A DNA stretch of 31,043 nucleotides from JAFAVZ01 sp036009105 (GTDB taxonomy: Bacteria > Acidobacteriota > Thermoanaerobaculia > Gp7-AA8). Within the stretch, counting starts at the first letter, position 1; each line of letters begins with the position of its first letter. The stretch is taken from the NCBI GenBank assembly GCA_036009105.1, contig DASYMJ010000368.1, positions 1 to 31,043 of the forward strand, given 5' to 3'. The notes beneath the pieces were generated by a model, which saw nothing but the letters and a program-made list of their open reading frames with translations, was not told the DNA's origin and made no database searches. Both the position numbers and the translations under genes were made by a program. Shown piece by piece: positions 15,209-23,102 of the stretch.

Positions 15209-17227
15209 ATGAAACTCTCCCGCGACTGGCTCTCCGACTACGTCGACCTCCTCGATCTCTCGACCGACGAGCTCTCGACGCGCTTCACGGAGATCGGCCA
15301 CGCGGTCGACTCGGTGGAGCGGCATGGCGACGACACGGTCTTCGACCTGGAGATCACCACCAACCGCGTCGATGCGATGTCGCACCTCGGCATGGCGCGC
15401 GAGCTGGGCGCGGCGCTCGGTCGAGAGATGCTGAACGTAGGGCCGGCTCTCCAGCCGGCCCCCGGCCGGCCGCGGAGCCGGTCGGTGTCAATCTCCATCG
15501 AAGCCCCCGAGATGTGCGGCCGCTTCTCCGCGCTCGTCGTCCGCGGCGTCACCATCAAGCCCTCTCCGGAGATCATCCGCCGCCGCCTGGAAGCGGTCGG
15601 CCTGCGCCCCATCAACAACGTCGTGGACGTCACGAACTACGTGATGATGGCTCTCGGCCATCCGATGCACGCCTACGACCTGGCCAGGATTGCCGACGCG
15701 AAGATCATCGTACGGGCCGGCAAGGCGGGCGAGCAGATGCGCAGTCTCGACGGCGAGGAGCGCAAGCTCGATGCGGAGACGGTCGTCATCGCCGACGCGA
15801 AGGGACCCATCGGCCTGGGCGGGGTGATCGGAGGGGCGGACAGCGAGATCAGCGACTCCACGCGCGACCTCGTTCTCGAATGCGCCTGGTTCAACCCCTC
15901 GGTGATCCGCCGCACCGCCAAACGCCTCGGCATCAAGACGGACGCCTCCTATCGCTTCGAGCGGCGGGTCGATCCGAACGATGGGCCCCATGTCCTCGAC
16001 CTCGCGGCCAGCCTCATCACCCAATACGCGGGCGGCACGCGCGAGGAGCTCATCGACGTCCTGCCGATGACGGTCGCGCCGAAGGTGCTGACGCTGCGCG
16101 ATGCGAAGCTGCACGAGGCCTCCGCCGGCGTGGTCGGCGCGGCCTACGCGCTGGAGCTCTTCCGCCGCCTCGGCTTCGAGGCGCGCATCGCGACCGGCGG
16201 CATCGAAGTGACCGTGCCGACCTGGCGCGGCGACATCCATGAAGAGATGGACCTGGTCGAGGAGGTGCTGCGCTTCTTCGGCCTCAACCACGTGCCGGCC
16301 TCGCTGCCGCGTGTGACCATCGGCGACGCGCACGAGAATCCGGTCATCACGGCCGAGGATACGATCCGGGACATCCTGGTCGGCTGTGGTCTGGCGGAAG
16401 CGATCAACTACTCGTTCATCCCGCCGGAGCACAACCCGCTCTTCTCCGACGAGCAGCCGGTGACGATCACGAACGCGCTCTCGGAGACGATCGGCGCGAT
16501 GCGGCTCTCGCTGATGCCCGGCCTGCTCGACACCGTCGTCTTCAACCGCTCGTACGGCACGCGCGACGGCGCCTTCTTCGAGGTCGGCCGCACGTATCAC
16601 CGAGACGGCGACAAGGTGCGCGAGCGGCATCGCGCCGGCATCGTGATGTACGGCTCGGTCGGCACCCATTGGGGCGATGCGAAGCGGGCCGTCGACTTTT
16701 TCGACATCAAAGGCGTCGTCGAGCAGATCGCGGCCAAGCTGCACGTGGAGCTCGAGTTCGCGGCGGGCGATGAGCCGTGGCTGCGCAAGGGGAAGCGTGC
16801 CGTCGCGCGTCATGGCGATGCGCGCATCGCCACCCTCGGCTTGCTCGCCTCCGGGTTGGCCAAAGGCGAGGTGTACGCGGCGGAGCTCGACATCGAGGCG
16901 CTGCTCGCGGCGACAGGGGAGTGGAAGATGGCGCCCGTGGCGCGCTTCCCCGGCGTGCCGATGATCCTGGCCATGACGCATGGCCTGGAGCTCGAATACC
17001 GGCGCGTGATCGAGACCGTCCGCTCGCTCGACGTGCCGTATCTGCACGAGGTCGGGCTGCGCGACCGCTTCCCGACCCAGGACGGGGTGAAGACCACGCT
17101 CGGCATGTGGTATCAGGCATTCGACCGCTCGCTCACGCAGGATGAGGTGAGCGACGCGCACAACCGGCTCGGCGAGCGGCTCGCCGCCCTGCTGCCGGTC
17201 AAGCTGCTTTCACAGGAGACCAGGTGA
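15209..17227 (+). CDS. pheT: Phenylalanyl-tRNA synthetase beta subunit, short form
   Basis: 672 aa, against about 795 for the long bacterial form. It pairs with PheS to charge tRNA-Phe in the cytosol. The N-terminus (MKLSRDWLSDYVDL, TEIGHAVDSVERHGDD, LEITTNRVDAMSHLGMARE) runs straight into the B1/B3 region without the EMAP-type tRNA-binding domain. Next come the B3/B4 editing region (CGRFSALVVRGV, LRPINNVVDVTNYVM, IGLGGVIGG), the B5 domain, the synthetase-like core (LAEAINYSFI) and the C-terminal anticodon-binding FDX-ACB domain (RFPGVPMILAMTH to LLPVKLL). Residues 77-92 are an in-frame REP repeat. pheS is not adjacent; the gene has its own putative leaderless promoter. Its stop overlaps the next start (GTGA). 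Confidence 0.95.
   Translation: MKLSRDWLSDYVDLLDLSTDELSTRFTEIGHAVDSVERHGDDTVFDLEITTNRVDAMSHLGMARELGAALGREMLNVGPALQPAPGRPRSRSVSISIEAPEMCGRFSALVVRGVTIKPSPEIIRRRLEAVGLRPINNVVDVTNYVMMALGHPMHAYDLARIADAKIIVRAGKAGEQMRSLDGEERKLDAETVVIADAKGPIGLGGVIGGADSEISDSTRDLVLECAWFNPSVIRRTAKRLGIKTDASYRFERRVDPNDGPHVLDLAASLITQYAGGTREELIDVLPMTVAPKVLTLRDAKLHEASAGVVGAAYALELFRRLGFEARIATGGIEVTVPTWRGDIHEEMDLVEEVLRFFGLNHVPASLPRVTIGDAHENPVITAEDTIRDILVGCGLAEAINYSFIPPEHNPLFSDEQPVTITNALSETIGAMRLSLMPGLLDTVVFNRSYGTRDGAFFEVGRTYHRDGDKVRERHRAGIVMYGSVGTHWGDAKRAVDFFDIKGVVEQIAAKLHVELEFAAGDEPWLRKGKRAVARHGDARIATLGLLASGLAKGEVYAAELDIEALLAATGEWKMAPVARFPGVPMILAMTHGLELEYRRVIETVRSLDVPYLHEVGLRDRFPTQDGVKTTLGMWYQAFDRSLTQDEVSDAHNRLGERLAALLPVKLLSQETR
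15437..15485. repeat. GTAG-type REP element inside pheT
   Basis: GTAGGGCCGGCT followed by CTCCAGCCGGCCC (15437-15461) matches the REP copy at 22026-22049 with one extra C in the loop, so GTAG head and stem are both kept. A GC-rich CCGGCCGG...AGCCGG tail follows. It begins exactly on a pheT codon boundary and adds about 16 residues rich in Pro, Gly and Arg. Confidence 0.85.
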
Positions 17228-17493
17228 AGAAGAAGAACGAGAACGACAACGACGAATCGCAACTGGCCCTCTCCGGCGCCGAAGAGGCCGAGATCCTGGC
17301 CCGCCTCAGCGACCGGGTGGAGAAGGCCGTGGCCACCATCCAGGAGCTCCGCCGCGAGCGCGACACCCTGCGCGCCCGCGTGACCGAGCTGGAGTCCCGC
17401 GACGAGGACCTCGACCGCCTCAACCGCGAGCGCAGCGAGATCCGCGAACGGATCGAGGCGATATTGGGGAGTCTGGAGGCGTTGGAGGAGTAG
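17224..17493 (+). CDS. ZapB-like coiled-coil protein
   Basis: 89 aa from GTG 17224, overlapping the pheT stop by four bases (GTGA) behind CAGGAGACCAG. After a Lys/Asn/Asp-rich start (KKKNENDNDES) almost the whole protein is one heptad-rich coiled coil: EILARLSDRVEKAVATIQEL, then RERDTLRARVTELE and NRERSEIRERIEAIL. The arrangement (helix, Arg-rich centre, RERIEAILGSLEALEE ending) resembles small cell-division coiled coils of the ZapB type, which cross-link FtsZ-associated ZapA. The sequence itself is low in information, so this is a structural analogy. The tail of pheT-downstream operons often carries ZapA/ZapB-like genes, which weakly supports the call. Confidence 0.7.
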   Translation: MKKKNENDNDESQLALSGAEEAEILARLSDRVEKAVATIQELRRERDTLRARVTELESRDEDLDRLNRERSEIRERIEAILGSLEALEE

Positions 17494-17506
17494 TTATCAG
17501 TGATCA

Positions 17507-17549
17507 GTTGTCGGTTGTCAGTAGATCCGTTCTACCGATAACCGACAAC
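17507..17549. repeat. Palindromic dispersed repeat, GTTGTCGGTT family, second copy
   Basis: The left arm 17507-17525 (GTTGTCGGTTGTCAGTAGA) and right arm 17531-17549 (TCTACCGATAACCGACAAC) differ at two of 19 pairs, with a 5-base loop. It lies between two convergent genes and could form a hairpin in both transcripts, but has no T tract. A TAGTTATCAGTGATCAG stretch joins it to the upstream stop codon. Confidence 0.88.
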
Positions 17550-17562
17550 CAACAACTCCGCC

Positions 17563-18348
17563 TCACAGCCCGTCATACCTCGAATACCCCCGCTCGGCCC
17601 AGAAGTCGCGCGGCTCCTCCTGCACGTACGCGATGCGGGTGATGGCCTTGATGTTCTTCAGGCCGAGCTTCATCGGCACCACGAGGCGGAGCGGCGCGCC
17701 GTGGGCGAGGGTGAGCGGCGCGTTGTTCTGATGCGTGGCCAGCAGCGTCTGCGGATGCTCCGCCGTCGGCAGGTCGATGGAAACGTAGTAGTCCGTCACC
17801 TCGGAGGACATCGCGGCGTAGCGCGCGCCCGGCCTGGGCGGATGGGCGCGCAGCAGGTCGGCGAAACGCAAGCCGCCCCACCAGGCGATGGCGCTCCACC
17901 CTTCCACGCAGCAGAGCCGCGTGACCTGGTCGCGATGCGGGAAGCGCAACAGGTCGCCGACGCGCAGCACCTCCTCGCGGCCCGAGGCGAGGCCGGTGAG
18001 GGTCAGCTTCCAGTCGGCGAGGTAGCCCGGCCCCGGCGTCGGCCCGTGATAGTTGTTCTTCAGCGCCGTGACGTCGGAGGGCTTGTACGTCCGCACCCGC
18101 CGGCCCGGCGAGTACAACGCCTCGGCCACATCGTCGTCGAACGTCAGCGCGCGGTTGAGGAAGCGCTCGCGCCGGTCGGGCGTGAGTCCGACCCGCGCTT
18201 CCAGCGAGTCGAGCCAGTGCAGGCCGGAGTGGCGCTGCTTGAAGCCGTCCGGCATCAGCCACCAGAAGCCCGCCGCGGTGATGGCCGTGCCGGCGCCGAA
18301 GAGGATGAAATCGCGCCGGGTGTGCTTCTTGATCGATCCCTTAGCCAT
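17563..18348 (-). CDS. Tat-exported molybdopterin oxidoreductase (MsrP/sulfite-oxidase fold)
   Basis: 261 aa. The N-terminus has a twin-arginine signal (HTRRDFILFG, residues 9-18) and a hydrophobic stretch, so the folded protein should reach the periplasm. The core is the sulfite oxidase/MsrP molybdopterin fold: WKLTLTGLASG, then RLCCVEGWSAIAWWGGLRFADLL, where Cys147 of the CVEGW motif is the expected molybdenum ligand, then DYYVSIDLPTAEHPQTLLA and HGAPLRLVVPMKLGLKNIKAI. It could reduce oxidised methionines or another S/N-oxide; the substrate is unproven. Its ATG lies inside the end of the upstream cytochrome gene (8-base overlap), so the two are co-translated and probably form a complex. The partner is not MsrQ-like. 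Confidence 0.88.
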   Translation of the reverse strand: MAKGSIKKHTRRDFILFGAGTAITAAGFWWLMPDGFKQRHSGLHWLDSLEARVGLTPDRRERFLNRALTFDDDVAEALYSPGRRVRTYKPSDVTALKNNYHGPTPGPGYLADWKLTLTGLASGREEVLRVGDLLRFPHRDQVTRLCCVEGWSAIAWWGGLRFADLLRAHPPRPGARYAAMSSEVTDYYVSIDLPTAEHPQTLLATHQNNAPLTLAHGAPLRLVVPMKLGLKNIKAITRIAYVQEEPRDFWAERGYSRYDGL

Positions 18349-19003
18349 GGGTGCGCTCCGACCAGCCGGTGACCATGGAGCGGAAGGTGTCCCAGCCGTC
18401 CGCGATCACCAGCACCACGTGCGGGACCACGAAGAGGACGAAGAAGAAGAGCATCCAGAGGTGCACCATGCGCGCGCCGTCGTACGAGAAGAAGATCCGC
18501 TCCAGCCAGCCGAGCTGCACCGGCTTGTGCATCGCCCAGCCGCTGGCGATGGAGGCCAGGCCGGCCAGCGGCATGGAGAGATAGCCGGCCCGCTGCAGCG
18601 CGTTGTATTTCTGCGTGACCGGCGGATGGGGCCACGGTCTGCGCCGCAGCTTCATCGGGATCACGCCCAGGTAGTAGCGCGTCATGGCCAGCGCGTCGCG
18701 CAGGTCGTGGCGGCGCGGCACGAGGTCGCGCCAGCCGCCGCCCGCCACCAGCCCGATCGCGTAGATCACGCCGTTGAGCATGAAGAGGTAGGCGAAGAGC
18801 CAGTGCAGGCGCAGCGCGCGGGCCAGGTCGAAGGTGCCGACCGAGAACGCGTCGTAGAAGCCCTTCGGGAGCGGCTTGTATACCGGCGACGCCCAGTAGA
18901 TGGAGAAGCCGGTCAGGATCAGCCCGAGCAGGAGCGGGATGTTCAGCCAGTGCGCGAGCCGCACGAGCAAGTGATGCTTGGGGATGACCGGATCGATGGT
19001 CAT
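18341..19003 (-). CDS. Cytochrome b561-type membrane subunit
   Basis: 220 aa from the internal ATG at 19003 (MTIDPVIPKHHLLVRLAHW). A longer reading from 19108 would add 35 non-family residues and cross the promoter of the divergent receptor gene. Four membrane spans are visible: WLNIPLLLGLILTGFSIYW; LHWLFAYLFMLNGVIYAIGL; LSMPLAGLASIASGW; and VHLWMLFFFVLFVVPHVVL. Histidines in RLAHW, RLHW and MVHLW are candidate ligands for two haems b. It should carry electrons from quinol, or another inner-membrane donor, to the Tat-exported molybdoenzyme encoded directly downstream. No Shine-Dalgarno sequence is apparent. Confidence 0.85.
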   Translation of the reverse strand: MTIDPVIPKHHLLVRLAHWLNIPLLLGLILTGFSIYWASPVYKPLPKGFYDAFSVGTFDLARALRLHWLFAYLFMLNGVIYAIGLVAGGGWRDLVPRRHDLRDALAMTRYYLGVIPMKLRRRPWPHPPVTQKYNALQRAGYLSMPLAGLASIASGWAMHKPVQLGWLERIFFSYDGARMVHLWMLFFFVLFVVPHVVLVIADGWDTFRSMVTGWSERTHG

Positions 19004-19054
19004 GCAGTGAGGAGTGTAGCTCAGCTGCGGAAGGGTGTTGCCGGGAACGGTGGG

Positions 19055-19084
19055 TTGAGTTCTACTAGCGCCGTCCCCTACATT
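19055..19084 (+). promoter_or_regulatory. Candidate sigma70-type promoter of the TonB-dependent receptor
   Basis: TTGAGT at 19055-19060 and TACATT at 19079-19084 are 18 bases apart; each matches its consensus at 4 of 6 positions. The ATG at 19107 has AAGGAG upstream, so this gene appears to be conventionally leadered. It shares the 103-base gap 19004-19106 with the divergent cytochrome gene. Confidence 0.45.
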
Positions 19085-19106
19085 CGTCGAGAGAAGGAGA
19101 AAGCCC

Positions 19107-22022
19107 ATGCACCTTCATCAGACTGCCCGGCAGTACGTGCGCCTCATCATGACGTTCACCGCCGGGCTTCTGTTGATCGCGCTGCCGGCCTTCGCCCAGA
19201 CAGACAGCGGCAACGTCGTCGGCAAGATCCTGGACAAATCGGGCGCGCCGCTCCCCGGCGTCACCGTCACCCTCACCGGCATCGGCGCGCCGCAGACCTT
19301 CGTCACTACCTCCGACGGCGACTACCGCTTCCTCCGCCTGGCCCCCGGCAAATACAGCCTCTCGGCGGAACTGGAAGGGCTGGGCAAGACCACCCGCAAC
19401 GTCGAGGTCACGGTCGGCAACAACGCGGAGATCAACCTCTCCCTCAGCCCCACCGTGGCCGAGGCCATCACCGTGACGGCGGCGACGCCGATCATCGACC
19501 GCCGCGACACCGGCAGCGGGCAGAACCTGCAGCTGAGCGAGCTGGAGAACGTGCCCACCGCGCGCGACCCCTGGGTCGTGCTGCAGTCGGTGCCGGGCGT
19601 GCTCGTGGACCGGGTCAACGTCGGCGGCAACAAGAGCGGCCAGCAGTCCTACTTCGTCGGCAAGGGCGTGGAGCGCCACCAGACGGCGTGGAACCTGGAC
19701 GGGGTCAACGTCGCGGACATGCAGACCACCGGCAGCTCCGCCTTCTACTACGACTTCGACTCGTTCCAGGAGCTGAACATCCAGACCGGCACGGCCGACC
19801 CGAGCGTGCAGACGCCCGGCGTGCAGATCAACATGGTCACCAAGCGCGGCACCAACGAGCTGCTCGGCTCGGGCCGCTGGCTCGTCACCGACAAAGGCTT
19901 CCAGACCAATCCCTCCGTCCCTTCCGAGGCGGCGAGCTACGATCCGCCGCTGACGGTCGTCAACTCCATCAAGCACATCGATGATGCGGGCGTCGAGCTC
20001 GGCGGCCCGCTGATGCGGGACAAGCTGTGGCTGTGGGGCGCCTACTCGAAGAACAGCATCAACAACGTCGTCTCCAACACCAGCACCCAGTATCAGAAGA
20101 CCGTCCTCGACAACGGCAACCTCAAGCTCAACACCCAGCTGCTGCCGAGCAACAGCGGCAGCATCTACTGGATGTACAGCAACAAGATCGAGCACAACCG
20201 CAGCATCGGCCCCACCCGTCCGGTCGAGACGTCGGTCAACCAGAGCGGCCCGGGCTACGTGCTCAAGCTGGAAGACACGCAGCAGCTCTCGCCCAGCGCG
20301 TACCTCACCGGGAAGCTCAGCCACGTGAAGAACGGCTACACCCTGACTCCGGTGGGCGGCCGGGACACCAGCGTCTACTGGGACCTGGACGGCGTGCCGC
20401 ACGGCTCCTACAAGTTCTTCACCCAAGACGTGCCGCAGGACAACGCGCAGCTCGACGGCTCGAACTTCTTCAAGACCGGCAAGGTCGACAATGAGCTCAA
20501 GTACGGCTTCGGCTACCGCAACACGCCGGTCGAGTCGCTCACCGCCTGGCCGGGCGACGGCACGTGGGGCGACTTCAGCCTCGACTACGCCGGCATCACC
20601 CGCGACGCCATCCCCAAGTACGGCTCGAACTACTTCAACGGCTACCTCGGCGACACACTCCTGCTCGGCAACTGGACGCTCACCGGCGGCCTGCGCTACG
20701 ACCGCCAGTCGGCCAAGAACAAGGCCAGCTCCGTGCCGGCCAACCCGGCCTTCCCGGACATCCTCCCCGCCGTCAATTTCGCGGGCGATTCCCAGGCCCT
20801 GGTCTGGAAAGGGGTCTCCCCCCGCCTCGGCGTCACCTGGTCGCCCGGCCAGGACAACAAGACGCTCCTCCGCGCCAGCTACAGCCGGTACATGAACCAG
20901 CTCGGCTCGAGCGACGTCGGGCCGAGCAATCCGTTCTACAGGGTGCAGATCCTCTACTACTACTGGAGTGATCTGAACAAAGACAACCACGTGCAGCGCA
21001 GCGAGATCGATTTCGACAGCGGCATCGCCGACTGGTTGAACATCGATCCGAACCATCCCGGCTCCGGGTTCTCCACCGGACGGTTCGACTACAACATGAA
21101 GCCGCCCCGCACCGACGAGCTCACGATCGGCGTCCAGCGGGAGCTCATGCCGGCCTTCGCCGTCTCGGCCAGCTATACCTATCGCAAGCTGACCAACTTC
21201 GTGTGGGACGCGTGGGAGAAGCACCAGGGCGTGGGCGACCTCTACACCTCCGCCGATTTCGAGCCGGTCACCAGCGGCGGCGTGCCGACGCTCCTCACCG
21301 GCACGCTGCCGAACGGACAGACGTACTCGACCGGCTACTACAGGCTGAAGAGTGGCGTTCCGGCGCCGATCTACACCGTCTCTACCAATCGTCCCGACTA
21401 CTACCAGACGTATAGCGGCGTCGAGCTGTCCGCCACCAAGCGGATGCAGGACCACTGGATGCTCCGCGCCAACGTGACGCTGATGGACTGGAAGCAGCAC
21501 GTCGGCGCCAACGGTTTCCAGGACCCGACCACGCTGATCCCGACCGGCTTCGACAGCTGCAACCGTTGCAACGGGTCGGTGGTGGCGTCGAGCGGCGGCG
21601 AGGACGGCTACATCAACTCCCACTGGGCGTTCAGCGTGCAGGGCGAGTACGAGCTGCCGCGCGGCTTCACCTTCGGCACCGCCTTCGTCGGCCGGCAGGG
21701 CTTCGTCATCCCCTACTACCGCCGGGTCAACGCGCGGGACGGCTTCGGCAACAAGCGCGTGCTGGTGAACGGCTTCGGCAACGACCGGCTGGACAATCTC
21801 TACAACCTCGACCTGCGCATCGCCAAGCGGTTCGACCTGTTCCAGAGCGTCGGCCTGACCGTGTCCGCGGACCTGTTCAACGCCACCAACGCGAGCACGG
21901 TGCTCTGGCGCGACAACCGCCTCTACACCGCCAACGGCCCCGACGTATCGTCGGGCAACAACAACATCCAGGAGCAGCAGAGCCCGCGCGTGTGGCGCCT
22001 CGGCGCAAGGTTCACGTTCTAA
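19107..22022 (+). CDS. TonB-dependent receptor with carboxypeptidase-regulatory domain
   Basis: 971 aa, outer membrane. Signal peptide ends near residue 31 (GLLLIALPAFAQ). A CarboxypepD_reg-like beta sandwich follows (about 34-115; GKILDKSGAPLPGVTVTLTG, TTSDGDYRFLRLAPGKY), then a plug (about 120-245; AEAITVTAATPIID, LQSVPGVLVDRVNVGG, WNLDGVNVAD) and a large beta-barrel ending in the Phe-terminated strand VWRLGARFTF. This is the Oar-like architecture used for uptake or secretion of large substrates with TonB energy. A loop near residues 622-633 (DLNKDNHVQRSE) looks like an EF-hand calcium loop, and CNRC near 816 may form a disulfide. AAGGAG before ATG 19107 sets the start. The ligand is unknown; neighbours give no firm hint. 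Confidence 0.94.
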   Translation: MHLHQTARQYVRLIMTFTAGLLLIALPAFAQTDSGNVVGKILDKSGAPLPGVTVTLTGIGAPQTFVTTSDGDYRFLRLAPGKYSLSAELEGLGKTTRNVEVTVGNNAEINLSLSPTVAEAITVTAATPIIDRRDTGSGQNLQLSELENVPTARDPWVVLQSVPGVLVDRVNVGGNKSGQQSYFVGKGVERHQTAWNLDGVNVADMQTTGSSAFYYDFDSFQELNIQTGTADPSVQTPGVQINMVTKRGTNELLGSGRWLVTDKGFQTNPSVPSEAASYDPPLTVVNSIKHIDDAGVELGGPLMRDKLWLWGAYSKNSINNVVSNTSTQYQKTVLDNGNLKLNTQLLPSNSGSIYWMYSNKIEHNRSIGPTRPVETSVNQSGPGYVLKLEDTQQLSPSAYLTGKLSHVKNGYTLTPVGGRDTSVYWDLDGVPHGSYKFFTQDVPQDNAQLDGSNFFKTGKVDNELKYGFGYRNTPVESLTAWPGDGTWGDFSLDYAGITRDAIPKYGSNYFNGYLGDTLLLGNWTLTGGLRYDRQSAKNKASSVPANPAFPDILPAVNFAGDSQALVWKGVSPRLGVTWSPGQDNKTLLRASYSRYMNQLGSSDVGPSNPFYRVQILYYYWSDLNKDNHVQRSEIDFDSGIADWLNIDPNHPGSGFSTGRFDYNMKPPRTDELTIGVQRELMPAFAVSASYTYRKLTNFVWDAWEKHQGVGDLYTSADFEPVTSGGVPTLLTGTLPNGQTYSTGYYRLKSGVPAPIYTVSTNRPDYYQTYSGVELSATKRMQDHWMLRANVTLMDWKQHVGANGFQDPTTLIPTGFDSCNRCNGSVVASSGGEDGYINSHWAFSVQGEYELPRGFTFGTAFVGRQGFVIPYYRRVNARDGFGNKRVLVNGFGNDRLDNLYNLDLRIAKRFDLFQSVGLTVSADLFNATNASTVLWRDNRLYTANGPDVSSGNNNIQEQQSPRVWRLGARFTF

Positions 22023-22024
22023 AC

Positions 22025-22090
22025 TGTAGGGCCGGCTCTCAGCCGGCCCAACGTTCGTTGATATGGGGCCGGCTGAGAGCCGGCCCTACA
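22025..22090. repeat. BIME-like pair of GTAG-type REP elements
   Basis: The left unit 22025-22049 and the right unit 22066-22090 are perfect 25-base inverted copies (TGTAGGGCCGGCTCTCAGCC... against ...GGCTGAGAGCCGGCCCTACA) with a 16-base spacer containing AACGTTCGTT. It fills the gap between two convergent genes, 2 bases after one stop and 4 bases from the other. Besides moving as a unit it may form a strong bidirectional stem. Confidence 0.95.
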
Positions 22091-22094
22091 TTGA

Positions 22095-23066
22095 TCAGTA
22101 CGGATCGGCGCTGAGCACGCCTTCCACCACATCAATCACCTTGTATTCGGTTCGAGGTCGGCGGCCCAGATCCACCTTCCCGCCGCTGGCCAGAACCCAC
22201 TCCTTGAAGCCGCGGAAGGTGAGCGGCTTGCCGCGCTGGCAGACCTCCGGCTTGTGGTCGCCGAGCACGAGGTAGACCGGGCCTTCGCCCATCACCCGTG
22301 CGGTGCCGTCGCGGCCGACCAGGAGCGAGGTCCGCTCACTCACGCCGATGCCGAGGAACGACTTGCCCTGGCCGTCGTGGATGGCTCGGGCGATGAAGAC
22401 GAGGAGGCGCCCCATCCGGTCGCGCTGCTTGAAATGCGTGTCGCTGATCGTGCCGCGCAGGATGGGCCAGGTGAAGAAACCGCGGGAGAGGCTGACGTCG
22501 ACCGAGAACGGATCGGCCAGCACGTGCTTCGACTGCGCGCTCTGGCTGGGGCAGGCGTCGTAGATCACGTCGCTCTGGATGGCCAGGCCGGCGCTCGTTC
22601 CCCCCACGCCGCCGCCCCGCCGGTAGACCGCCTTCACCGCCTCGGCCGTGCGCGTCCCTTTGAGCCAGCGGACGTAGTTGCACTGGTCCCCGCCGGCGAA
22701 GAAGACGATCTCCGCATCGCGCACCTGCCGCGCGACCTCTTCGCGGTTGGCCGAGTCGCGGTCGGTGATGACCAGGGTGACGACGGAGTCGACTCCGTCC
22801 AGGGCCATGAGGAAGTCGTTGTAGCCGTCGGCGCCCGAGGCGCGGAGGACGACGAGGTCGAGCTTCGTCGGGCAACGCGAGCAGCCCCGCACCTGGTCGA
22901 TCATCGCCTGCAGCGCCGGCACGACGTCCGCGCCGCCGCCGGCCAGGTCGAGCACCGGGCCGTGCAGGCGCGGGCGGACGTCGTCAGGGGAGCCGGTGGT
23001 GTAGCGCACGAGCTCCGCGTGCGCCGCCGGGGCGAGCATGAGCAGGAACAGGGCGAACGTTTGCAT
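22095..23066 (-). CDS. Exported cyanophycinase-like serine peptidase (S51 family)
   Basis: 323 aa from ATG 23066. The frame stays open far upstream, but that part is antisense to the sulfatase-like gene. The N-terminus MQTFALFLLMLAPAAHAELV is a clear Sec signal peptide. The S51 core is present: LAGGGADVVPALQAMI, AEIVFFAGGDQCNYVRWL and the nucleophile elbow GGTSAGLAI with Ser158, then GRLLVFIARAIHDG, FLGIGVSERTSLLVGRDG and VYLVLGDHKPEVC. Cyanophycinases cleave beta-Asp-Arg storage polymer to dipeptides; secreted members act on external polymer, so this gene may scavenge cyanophycin or be a relative with another isoaspartyl-type target. It is divergent from, and shares a 36-base promoter gap with, the gene at 23103. 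Confidence 0.88.
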   Translation of the reverse strand: MQTFALFLLMLAPAAHAELVRYTTGSPDDVRPRLHGPVLDLAGGGADVVPALQAMIDQVRGCSRCPTKLDLVVLRASGADGYNDFLMALDGVDSVVTLVITDRDSANREEVARQVRDAEIVFFAGGDQCNYVRWLKGTRTAEAVKAVYRRGGGVGGTSAGLAIQSDVIYDACPSQSAQSKHVLADPFSVDVSLSRGFFTWPILRGTISDTHFKQRDRMGRLLVFIARAIHDGQGKSFLGIGVSERTSLLVGRDGTARVMGEGPVYLVLGDHKPEVCQRGKPLTFRGFKEWVLASGGKVDLGRRPRTEYKVIDVVEGVLSADPY

Positions 23067-23074
23067 CGCCGCGC

Positions 23075-23091
23075 ATTGTCGCCGATACAAT
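23075..23091. promoter_or_regulatory. Candidate back-to-back -10 boxes for divergent leaderless genes
   Basis: On the + strand TACAAT at 23086-23091 ends 11 bases before ATG 23103. On the minus strand GACAAT (bases 23080 to 23075) ends 8 bases before ATG 23066. Both lie in the only 36 bases between the genes, and ATTGT/ACAAT form an inverted repeat across the centre. No Shine-Dalgarno sequence is seen on either side. Confidence 0.45.
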
Positions 23092-23102
23092 CGCGCCGTT
23101 CG

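Noticed and set aside
19004..19108. Start of the cytochrome gene at 19108
   Set aside because: It would add non-family residues and cover the divergent receptor's promoter region; ATG 19003 gives a normal cytochrome N-terminus.
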